From positions 62,001 through 126,000 of the forward strand of contig NZ_RQRS01000010.1 of NCBI RefSeq assembly GCF_004335085.1: 64,000 bases of DNA. Reading direction: 5' to 3'. The position numbers were made by a program, and so were the translations under genes. This stretch comes from Pedobacter nototheniae (GTDB taxonomy: Bacteria > Bacteroidota > Bacteroidia > Sphingobacteriales > Sphingobacteriaceae). The notes beneath the pieces are model-generated. The model searched no databases. It worked only from the letters and a program-made list of their open reading frames with translations, and was not told where the DNA came from. Below are positions 54,590 to 61,652 of this stretch, one piece after another (positions within the stretch are counted from its first letter, which is position 1; each line of letters opens with the position of its first letter).

Positions 54590-54984
54590 ACGGCGAGTAA
54601 AGCCTCTCTAATTTTTGTAGCGGCTTCTGCTAATTCTTCTTGTGTTGGATTAAGTTTTTCCTTACTAAAGTTCATATCGCTTACATTATTCATCGGGATT
54701 AAGTGAATATGTGCATGAGGAACTTCTAAACCTATAACAGAAACACCAACCTTTTTACAAGGAAAGGCAACTTTTAATCCTTTCGCTACAATTTGCGCAA
54801 ACATCCAAAGGCCAACGTATAAATCCTCTTCCATATCGAAAATATAATCTCTTTCAACTTTCGGAATCACCAATACATGTCCGGCTGTTAAGGGCTGTAC
54901 ATCTAAAAAGGCTAAATATTCTACGGTTTCGGCAACAACATGTGCGCTAATTTCTCCGGCAACAATTTTCGAAAATATTGTCAT
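54586..54984 (-). CDS. HIT-family nucleotide-binding protein
   Basis: A 132-residue histidine-triad protein of the HinT/Hit type, hydrolysing nucleoside phosphoramidates or dinucleotides. The triad motif is VPHAHIHLIP, with the upstream FLDVQPLTAGHVLVIPK block typical of HinT. I chose ATG 54984 (MTIFSKIVAGEI), which matches family starts; an ATG at 55038 adds 18 unconserved residues. It is 88 bp downstream of greA on the same strand and may be co-transcribed with it. Confidence 0.95.
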   Translation of the reverse strand: MTIFSKIVAGEISAHVVAETVEYLAFLDVQPLTAGHVLVIPKVERDYIFDMEEDLYVGLWMFAQIVAKGLKVAFPCKKVGVSVIGLEVPHAHIHLIPMNNVSDMNFSKEKLNPTQEELAEAATKIREALLAV

Positions 54985-55072
54985 TGTGTTATGAGGATAT
55001 AAGGTTAAAGAAAAAGGTTTATAAATAGCGGAGAGCAATAATTGGTTACTAAACCCTCCGCCTTTTACCTTA

Positions 55073-55546
55073 TTATCTTGAAATCTCTAAAACTTCAAAC
55101 TGCATTTTACCTGCAGGCACTTCAATTTCGGCAAACTCACCAACAGATTTACCTAATAAACCTTGTGCAATTGGAGATTTTACTGAAATTTTTCCTGTTT
55201 TTAAATCAGCTTCAGTTTCGGCAACCAATTGATAAGTCATGGTAGCGCCGTTTTTAACGTTTTTAATTTTAACTATAGATAATGCAAGTACTTTTGAAGT
55301 ATCCAACTTAGATTCATCAATTAAGCGTGCATTTGCAAGCGTATTTTTTAGTTTAGAAATTTTAGCTTCGTGCAAACCCTGCGCTTCCTTAGCAGCATCA
55401 TATTCTGCATTCTCAGATAAATCACCTTTATCTCTCGCCTCAGCAATTGCTTTAGATATTAGCTGACGGCCGGTGGTAGTTAAATAATGTACTTCCTCTC
55501 TTAGTTTATCTAAACCCTCTTGGGTATAGTATGTTACCTCTGTCAT
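55073..55546 (-). CDS. greA: Transcription elongation factor GreA
   Basis: A 157-residue GreA that rescues backtracked RNA polymerase. The N-terminal coiled coil (YTQEGLDKLREEVHYLTTTGRQLISKAIAEARDKGDLSENAEYDAAKEAQGLHEAKISKLKNTL) with acidic tip residues DLSENAEYDAAKE is followed by the FKBP-like C-domain (SPIAQGLLGKSVGEFAEIEVPAG). All the typical elements are present. It has a terminator-like hairpin in its 5' leader (55585-55619), and the HIT gene follows it. Confidence 0.97.
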   Translation of the reverse strand: MTEVTYYTQEGLDKLREEVHYLTTTGRQLISKAIAEARDKGDLSENAEYDAAKEAQGLHEAKISKLKNTLANARLIDESKLDTSKVLALSIVKIKNVKNGATMTYQLVAETEADLKTGKISVKSPIAQGLLGKSVGEFAEIEVPAGKMQFEVLEISR

Positions 55547-55572
55547 TGCTCAATTAATTTTTATGTAATCCT

Positions 55573-55619
55573 ATAAAAAACAAACAAGACTACATCGGCT
55601 TTAGGCCTACATAGTCTTG
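55573..55619 (-). promoter_or_regulatory. Terminator-like hairpin in the greA leader
   Basis: CAAGACTA (55585-55592) pairs with TAGTCTTG (55612-55619), with an inner GGC/GCC helix. On the minus strand it is followed by TTTGTTTTTT. It ends ~38 nt before the greA start codon and could attenuate greA or end an upstream transcript. Confidence 0.55.
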
Positions 55620-55810
55620 CTTCAATTATAACGAAGATAAAATGCTCAAATTACAAAAGCAAATAAATAATCATGTTTTTAGGTTTATCTACTTCTAAAC
55701 TATAAAAAGCAATAGATTTTGACCTCATTAATACTAAACGAATAAGATTTATATTAAAAAAGATGAGTTCTTCCTTTTTAAAGAACACTTGGAAAGGCCC
55801 ATTAACTTTT

Positions 55811-55916
55811 ATTAAATAAACCCGACCAAAAGCGGTATCCCCGATTCTTCATCGGGATTTAGCAAAGGGCGGGACTGCTTTGAGCTAAAAGCCACCACCG
55901 ATAATTTTCTAATGGT
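55811..55916. repeat. 106-bp direct repeat, copy 1
   Basis: Begins near ATTAAATAAACCCGACCAAA and runs through a hairpin (TCCCCGAT/ATCGGGA), then GGGCGGGACTGCTTTGAGCT and GCCACCACCG to TTCTAATGGT. It recurs at 56578-56686 in the same orientation with few changes. No coding potential; probably a small mobile or palindromic element. Confidence 0.85.
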
Positions 55917-55935
55917 CAACCTTTGTTAAATAAAC

Positions 55936-56050
55936 CTCTCGCTTGTGTCCTTATACTAAAGCCTGGGTACTTGTAATTATGGCTCATTAATTAAATATAT
56001 TGTAGCATGTGTTACTACCTGACTACCACAAGCGGGATGCTTGCGGTAGC
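55936..56050. mobile_element. RAYT-derived remnant with REP end
   Basis: The right side (55969-56050) resembles the 5' end of the RAYT element at 10070-10159: ACTTGTAATTA, GGCTCATTA (start codon region, coding MSHNYK), TGTAGCATGT and the REP palindrome CCACAAGC/GCTTGCGG (56026-56050). The left boundary carries CTCGCTTGTG at 55938, the other REP half. The body is deleted, so this is a short internal-deletion derivative. Confidence 0.7.
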
Positions 56051-56154
56051 GGCGGCGGATTTAAGTAATGTATTATAATGTGATTATATGCGATTGGTTA
56101 TAACATCAACCGCAAGGGTAACAACAGATAAGATTTAACTTTTTACCTCAATTT

Positions 56155-56320
56155 TGATACTATTAGTCTATAATTAATCACTAATAGTATCAAAATATAT
56201 ACTAATAGTATCAAAATATAGATTAATAGTATTTAAGCAGTTACTAATAGTATCTACTTAATACCGCAGAGTATCAAATTATATACTATTAGTATTTAAT
56301 TAATAGCTATTAGCCTTAAG
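56155..56320. repeat. Degenerate AT-rich tandem repeat, ~22-bp period
   Basis: Repeated ACTAATAGTATCAAAATAT-like units lie at about 56180, 56200, 56222 and 56244, with inverted forms (ATACTATTAGT) at 56157 and 56283. It follows the RAYT remnant, as the 21-bp minisatellite neighbours the full element. Confidence 0.75.
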
Positions 56321-56577
56321 TTAATTTCTAATTGTATTTAAGAAAGTGGCAAGTGAAAAAGTTGAGGAGCGTAATTAACGACTAGCAGCTGTTTATTTTC
56401 GTTAAGTAGCTAATGCTTTTTGCTAAGCATTATAATTTGGAAATGAACGCTTCGGTGTGCATGGCAATTGAAGTCAGGCTTTCCTCTATATCCCGATGGA
56501 AAAAATCGGGATGCCGTTTCAATCCTGTTTAGATACAATGTTTGTGCCCTTGATTTGACAAATTTATTGCTGCCTTT
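56321..56577. other. Intergenic stretch with a short palindrome, no gene
   Basis: No supportable frame. One inverted repeat ATCCCGAT/ATCGGGAT (about 56490-56512) resembles the hairpin inside the 106-bp repeats. Two open frames here on opposite strands lie within repeat sequence and I discount them. Confidence 0.6.
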
Positions 56578-56686
56578 GTTAAATAAACCAGACCAAAAGC
56601 GGTATCCCCGATTTTTTCTATCGGGATTTAGCAAAGGGCGGGGCTGCTTTGAGCTAAAAGCCACCACCGTTAATTTTCTAATGGTT
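56578..56686. repeat. 106-bp direct repeat, copy 2
   Basis: Second copy of the 55811-55916 element (hairpin ATCCCCGAT...ATCGGGAT, GGGCGGGGCTGCTTTGAGCT, GCCACCACCG, TTCTAATGGT). The flanks differ, so the unit boundaries are clear to within a few bases. Confidence 0.85.
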
Positions 56687-56889
56687 ATTGTTAATTTAGT
56701 ATTTAGAAAAGCATGGTCAGTAATTTTTTAAAAAATGTGTTCCTGCTAACGTTGCAAGTCCTCGCTATGCTGTGGGCTTTCCACTTATATCAGGTTTATG
56801 AATTAAGATAGTGCAATAACTTTAAGCCAAGAGTTTAAAACATTCGATCAATTTTATTTAGCTTAGCTTTAAATTATTCAAAAAAAATC

Positions 56890-58776
56890 ATGAAGAAGTT
56901 ATTCTCTGTATCGATGATTCTGTTTTTAGCCAGCGGAAGCATCTTTGCGCAATCCCTTTATATGCCAAGAAATATTAAGGCTGCGTACGATAAAGGCACC
57001 CGATCTTATGACGGGAAACCTGGCAAAAATTATTGGCAAAATCATGGTAAATACAACATGGATTTAACCGTTGATGCCGAAACAAAAGTTGTAACAGGTA
57101 AGGAAGAGATTATATACAGCAACAATAGTAAAGACACGTTAAAAAATTTAGCCATCCGCTTTGTTAACAATTTGCATAAGCCAACTTCGCCACGAAATGG
57201 TAGTGTAAGCGAAGACTTTTTAAGCACTGGATTAAATATACAAGCCTTTTCTGTAGATGGCGAAGTATATAAAGTAGATAGCAAAAACTGGGGAACGGTG
57301 GGTAATGTTAAACTAAAAAAACCTTTGCTTCCGGGCACTAAAATTACCGTTAAAATAGATTGGGATTATCCTTTATCTAAAGAAAGTGGCAGAGAAGGAC
57401 AAATAGACCCAAATTCTTTTTATGTAGCATATAGCTATCCTCGTATTTCTGTTTACGATGATTATAATGGATGGGATAGAATTCCGCATACGGATAGGGC
57501 TGAGTTTTACAACGATTTTAATGATTATGTTTTTTCTGTTAAGGCACCAAAAAACTATGTTGTTTATGCTACAGGCGATTTCTTAAACCCGGATGAAGTG
57601 TTACAACCAGAAATTTCTGCCCGATTAAAAAAATCTTATCTAGGGGAAGAAGTAATCCACATTGCAAACGAGCAAGAATTAAAGGATGGAAAGGTTACTT
57701 TACAAAACGATTGGAATACCTGGAAATTTTCTGCCAACCACATTACTGATGTATGTTTCGCTTTAAGTAATCATTATTTATGGGATGCGGCGAGCGTTGT
57801 TGTTGATCCAAAAACCAACCGAAGGGCAAGTGCTCAGGCAGCATACAATGGCGCAACAGGCAAAGATTTTATCAACTCCGTTAAATATAATGTTTTTGCT
57901 TTAGCCTGGTTTTCAAACAACTGGCCTGGTGTTCCTTATCCGTTTTCTAAAATGACAGCTTTTCAGGGCTTTGCAGATATGGAATACCCAATGATGGTAA
58001 ATGATTCTAACTTTGGCGATCCTGTTTTTGCACAATTGGTACAGGATCATGAAGTTGCACACACTTATTTCCCTTTTTACATGGGCATAAATGAAACTCG
58101 TTATGCTTATATGGACGAAGGTTGGGCTACAACTTTTGAATATTTAATTGGCATTGCCGAGCACGGCAAAGAATCTGCTGATAAATTTTATAAATCATTT
58201 AGAGTTAACCAATATATTAACGATAAATCTACAGAAGAAGACCAACCAATAATTTCAATGTCTGATCAGGTTTCGGGTGCAGGTTACGGCAATAACTCAT
58301 ATGGTAAGGCATCTTTATCTTACTTAGCATTAAAAGATATGCTTGGCGATGATTTGTTTAAAAAAGCATTACATACTTATATGGACAACTGGAATGGTAA
58401 ACATCCAATTCCATGGGATTATTTTAACTCCATGAACAGTGGTTCTGGTCAAAACTTAGACTGGTTTTTTAATAACTGGTTTTTCACTAATAACTATATT
58501 GATTTGAAATTAAATTATAGGATAAAGAAAATGGCAAACTCACCTACTACGGTAGAAAATGTTGGCGGTTTTGCTATTCCTTTTGATTTGGTTATTACTT
58601 ATCAAGATGGCAAGGTTGATAGAATTCATTACACCCCAGCTATATGGAAAAACAATCCTAAAGCGGCTACAGTAATTGTTAAAAATAACGGCAAAGCGAT
58701 GAAAAGTATAGCCATTGATGGAGGTATTTTTATGGATGCTACCCCAAAAGATAATATTTACGAGTTTAAAAATTAA
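56890..58776 (+). CDS. M1-family (gluzincin) metallopeptidase, secreted
   Basis: A 628-residue exported aminopeptidase-like protein. The signal peptide is MKKLFSVSMILFLASGSIFAQ. The zinc site is HEVAH (His387, His391) with the third ligand Glu410 in DEGWATTFE, an exact HEXXH-x18-E spacing; the substrate-binding GAMEN is replaced by FADMEYPMM, as in many bacterial M1 members. The N-terminal beta domain and C-terminal part (SYLALKDMLGDDLFKKALHTYMDNWNGKHPIPWDYFNSM) complete the family. It probably digests peptides in the periplasm. It lies alone after the repeat-rich region. Confidence 0.95.
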   Translation: MKKLFSVSMILFLASGSIFAQSLYMPRNIKAAYDKGTRSYDGKPGKNYWQNHGKYNMDLTVDAETKVVTGKEEIIYSNNSKDTLKNLAIRFVNNLHKPTSPRNGSVSEDFLSTGLNIQAFSVDGEVYKVDSKNWGTVGNVKLKKPLLPGTKITVKIDWDYPLSKESGREGQIDPNSFYVAYSYPRISVYDDYNGWDRIPHTDRAEFYNDFNDYVFSVKAPKNYVVYATGDFLNPDEVLQPEISARLKKSYLGEEVIHIANEQELKDGKVTLQNDWNTWKFSANHITDVCFALSNHYLWDAASVVVDPKTNRRASAQAAYNGATGKDFINSVKYNVFALAWFSNNWPGVPYPFSKMTAFQGFADMEYPMMVNDSNFGDPVFAQLVQDHEVAHTYFPFYMGINETRYAYMDEGWATTFEYLIGIAEHGKESADKFYKSFRVNQYINDKSTEEDQPIISMSDQVSGAGYGNNSYGKASLSYLALKDMLGDDLFKKALHTYMDNWNGKHPIPWDYFNSMNSGSGQNLDWFFNNWFFTNNYIDLKLNYRIKKMANSPTTVENVGGFAIPFDLVITYQDGKVDRIHYTPAIWKNNPKAATVIVKNNGKAMKSIAIDGGIFMDATPKDNIYEFKN

Positions 58777-58851
58777 GATACAGTTGGCGGTTTTCAATAT
58801 AGAACACCGCCAATTGTTATTTATAGTATTTGAAACTGTTTACAGAAGCTA

Positions 58852-59328
58852 TTAACTGTTTTCTGCCTTAGAGGTTGCTTCGTGCTTTACCGGAAAATTA
58901 AGCGAATTAGCAATAAAACACATTTTATTTGCCTCCTGATGTAATGAATTAGCCAGCTCTAAATGTGCCTTATCAGCGATTAAAACCTGTGGGTGCAAGG
59001 TAACTTCTTTAAACTTTCCACTCCCATCTGCCAATTCTTCCATTACGCCTGCGGCATCATCTTTATAATCAATAACCACAATTTCATTTTTTGAGCATAG
59101 GTGTAAATACCAAAGCATGTGGCAGCTCGATATTGATGCCAATAATAAATCTTCAGGATTATGTTTTGATTTATCGCCTAAAAAGGCAGAATCTGATGAA
59201 CCTGAAATATCGGCTTTGCCATTAACAGAAATAACGTAATCGCGGTCGTATGAACGGTAATCCATTGTACCCGAACCTTTATTGCCCGTCCAGGTTACTG
59301 TGGTTTTGTATAAATGATCTTTCGGCAT
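58852..59328 (-). CDS. OsmC-family peroxiredoxin-like protein
   Basis: A 158-residue OsmC/Ohr-fold protein that reduces hydroperoxides. Visible motifs are WTGNKGSGTMDYRSYDRDY, GKADISGSSDSAFLGDKSKHNPEDLLLASISSCHMLWYLHLC and HPQV-type strand. The catalytic cysteine pair is Cys in SSCHML and Cys in ANKMCFIANSLNFPV, as in OsmC. It is monocistronic, convergent with the M1 peptidase gene. Confidence 0.95.
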   Translation of the reverse strand: MPKDHLYKTTVTWTGNKGSGTMDYRSYDRDYVISVNGKADISGSSDSAFLGDKSKHNPEDLLLASISSCHMLWYLHLCSKNEIVVIDYKDDAAGVMEELADGSGKFKEVTLHPQVLIADKAHLELANSLHQEANKMCFIANSLNFPVKHEATSKAENS

Positions 59329-59468
59329 GATATAATGAGTTAGAATGTATAGCCAATTTAAGAAATTAAGATTAATTTGATGGTAGATTTTTAAGGAAAG
59401 ATTAGTAGGCTATTTCAAATACGTTAATATTAGATAGCAAAGTTTATATTCGTATTTAATGCTTAAAA

Positions 59469-60389
59469 ATGAAACATAAAATATTAACGCTATTTTTATT
59501 ATTAACTACATTAATCGCTTTGGGACAACAGAAAATTGAAAATACTTTTATTACTACGGATAATTTTAAAAAACATTTGGGTGATGAGATGGCAATATCA
59601 GGAGCCGCTTTTAGTAGAATGTCCAAAAGTGGACTTAAAGACAACTGCTTAAGCAAAATGGATTTCACGTTTGTTTCTGACAAAAAAGAAAATCTGCTAA
59701 AATTAGGTGATTTTATAAAAACACATTATCCCTATTCAATTACAAAAGTTAAAAAGAATGGTAAAATTTGGGAATTGAATGGGGAAACTAACGAAATTCC
59801 TGTAACAGCAGATAATCTGCTGTGTTGGTGTTTAGATATGTACAAAAGAGGATACGAATTCGACTCAAAACTTGAAGCTTATGGTGGGCTGTTTGATCAT
59901 AAAAATCAAAAATTTCTAGAATTAGATGAATCAAAAGAAGATTATTATTTTGACAAAGGGCTTGAATGTTATAACCGGGGAGATTTAAGTGGCTCGATAT
60001 TCAACTGGTCGTTAACTATTGCTATTAATCCTAAAGAGGTTAATGCATACTATTCAAGAGCAATTGTGAGAAACGAACTCTACCTGTGGAAAGCAGCACA
60101 GGAAGACTACAACAAGGCAATAGAAATAGCACCAGATTTTGCTAGTGCACTTATTAACAGAGGTGCATTAAAAGACGAGAATAGGGATTATCAAGGAGCA
60201 ATTGCTGATTATGAGAGAGTATTAAAGTTTGGAAACTTAGAACTAGAAGACAAGCAAAGCGTGTATTTTAATCTTGGCAATACAAAATTAAATCTAAAAG
60301 ATAATAATGGTGCTTGCGAAAACTGGAAAAAAGCATTGGAGCTTGGTGCAGATTACGCAAAATCTCGTATTGATAAATATTGTAAATAA
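59469..60389 (+). CDS. Secreted TPR protein
   Basis: A 306-residue exported protein with signal peptide MKHKILTLFLLLTTLIALGQ. The N-terminal ~130 residues (FKKHLGDEMAISGAAFSRMSKSGLKDNCLSKMDFTFVSDKKENLLKLGDFIK) are of unknown fold with a few conserved-looking cysteines; residues ~155-300 are four TPR repeats (YFDKGLECYNRGDLSGSIFNWSLTIAINP, AYYSRAIVRNELYLWKAAQEDYNKAIEIAP, and others). It is probably a protein-interaction scaffold in the periplasm. Followed by a strong terminator; partner unknown. Confidence 0.85.
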   Translation: MKHKILTLFLLLTTLIALGQQKIENTFITTDNFKKHLGDEMAISGAAFSRMSKSGLKDNCLSKMDFTFVSDKKENLLKLGDFIKTHYPYSITKVKKNGKIWELNGETNEIPVTADNLLCWCLDMYKRGYEFDSKLEAYGGLFDHKNQKFLELDESKEDYYFDKGLECYNRGDLSGSIFNWSLTIAINPKEVNAYYSRAIVRNELYLWKAAQEDYNKAIEIAPDFASALINRGALKDENRDYQGAIADYERVLKFGNLELEDKQSVYFNLGNTKLNLKDNNGACENWKKALELGADYAKSRIDKYCK

Positions 60390-60407
60390 AACACCAACCC
60401 CACATTT

Positions 60408-60437
60408 AAAAGGTCCGAAATATCTTTCGGACCTTTT
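60408..60437. terminator. Bidirectional terminator after the TPR gene
   Basis: AAAAGGTCCGAAA and TTTCGGACCTTTT form a perfect 13-bp stem with loop TATC, 18 bp after the stop codon; the A and T tracts make it usable in both directions. A second small inverted repeat ATTCTGAA/TTCAGAAT lies at 60453-60473, a word often dispersed in related genomes. Confidence 0.9.
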
Positions 60438-60485
60438 AGTTCTAACGGAAAGATTCTGAAACGAGTTCAGAATGACGCTTAATTG

Positions 60486-61409
60486 TTATATATTTTTCAA
60501 CTTCTCTGCTAATACCTCAGAAATTTTGCGGTAAGAATCAAATGTCCAGCCACCAACATGAGGGGTTAAAATTACTTTATCATTTGTTTTTAAATCATTA
60601 TACCAGCTTTGCTCACCAAGCGCTGGAAATTTTTCGGCCTCCAAAACATCTAAGCCTGCGCCTAATATTTTTCCTGATTTAAGGTTATTAAGCACCGCTG
60701 TAGTATTCACAATTTCTCCCCTTGCAGTATTAATAAAGAAAATTGGCTTTTTAAAATGAAAGAAATATTCATCGGTAACCATTTGTTTAGTTTCTGTGGT
60801 TAACGGAATGTGCAAACTTAAAATATCACTGTGTTTCACAATTTCCTCCATGCTTACCTCACGGGCAAAAGCATCACTAAAACCAGTTTTATATTTATCA
60901 TAAGCCATTACATCAACTTCAAAGCCTGCCAGTTTTTTAGCAAAGCTTTGCCCCATAAAGCCATAACCAATAATACCTACTTTTTTGCCTTTAAGTTCGT
61001 AACCGCGGCTTCCTTCTCTATCCCAAATTCCATTTCGTATTTCAATATCTGCCTTGCGAAAATTATTCATTAAAGATAAAAGCAAACCAATGGCATGCTC
61101 ACCAACGGCATCACAATTACCTTCAGGCGCATTAATGAGTTGTATATTGCGTTCAAAAGCAATTTTATCATCAATATTATCCAAACCAGCACCAGCACGG
61201 GCAACAAACTTTAAATTTGGCGCTGCATTAAAAATTTCGGCGTCAATTCTAAATTTTGTTCTAACAGCTATACCCACGTAATCCTTTATTTTATCTAAAG
61301 TTTGTTGTCTGGTAATTAATGGCTCATCATCTACCTGATAGCCCATGGCAATGGCCTGCTCTTTAAAAGCGGGATGCAAATCATCAACAATTAAAATTTT
61401 TTCACTCAT
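60486..61409 (-). CDS. D-2-hydroxyacid dehydrogenase
   Basis: A 307-residue NAD-dependent dehydrogenase of the phosphoglycerate/glycerate type. It has the substrate-domain motif AVRTKFRIDAEIF and FVARAGAGLDNIDDKIA, the cofactor loop KKVGIIGYGFMGQSFAKKLAGFEVDVMAYDK, and the catalytic Arg in NTARGEIVNT, Glu in DVLEAEKFP and His in LTPHVGGWTFDSY. Whether it is SerA-like (3-phosphoglycerate) or a hydroxypyruvate/glyoxylate reductase cannot be decided; no ACT domain or serC neighbour is present. It is divergent from the TonB-dependent receptor. Confidence 0.94.
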   Translation of the reverse strand: MSEKILIVDDLHPAFKEQAIAMGYQVDDEPLITRQQTLDKIKDYVGIAVRTKFRIDAEIFNAAPNLKFVARAGAGLDNIDDKIAFERNIQLINAPEGNCDAVGEHAIGLLLSLMNNFRKADIEIRNGIWDREGSRGYELKGKKVGIIGYGFMGQSFAKKLAGFEVDVMAYDKYKTGFSDAFAREVSMEEIVKHSDILSLHIPLTTETKQMVTDEYFFHFKKPIFFINTARGEIVNTTAVLNNLKSGKILGAGLDVLEAEKFPALGEQSWYNDLKTNDKVILTPHVGGWTFDSYRKISEVLAEKLKNI

Positions 61410-61557
61410 GATAAGGCAAAAGTAACATTTACAAATAGATCATATTGGCAAAATTGTGTCATTATTCATTCACTTAAACTAGTAGCTATTGAACTGGTTT
61501 TTAAGGTGGATATCATTATTTATACCCTTTCTATAAACCCACAAAAATATTACGCTA

Positions 61558-61593
61558 AAATAGCTGTAATAAAATAGTTACGGCTATTTTTTT
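61558..61593 (+). promoter_or_regulatory. Terminator-like hairpin in the leader of the TonB receptor gene
   Basis: AAATAGCTGTAA (61558-61569) pairs with TTACGGCTATTT (61578-61589), one wobble, followed by TTTT to 61593. No plus-strand gene lies upstream, so it is either an attenuator in the leader of the receptor gene or a stop for antisense transcripts. Confidence 0.5.
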
Positions 61594-61652
61594 AAACTTC
61601 CATGCCGTTACTTTGTCTCCCTTTACAAAAACACGCAAATTTTTAATATTTA

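Noticed and set aside
56410..56731. Two ~85-residue frames on opposite strands
   Set aside because: Both run through the 106-bp repeat and its palindrome; this is repeat sequence, not a gene.
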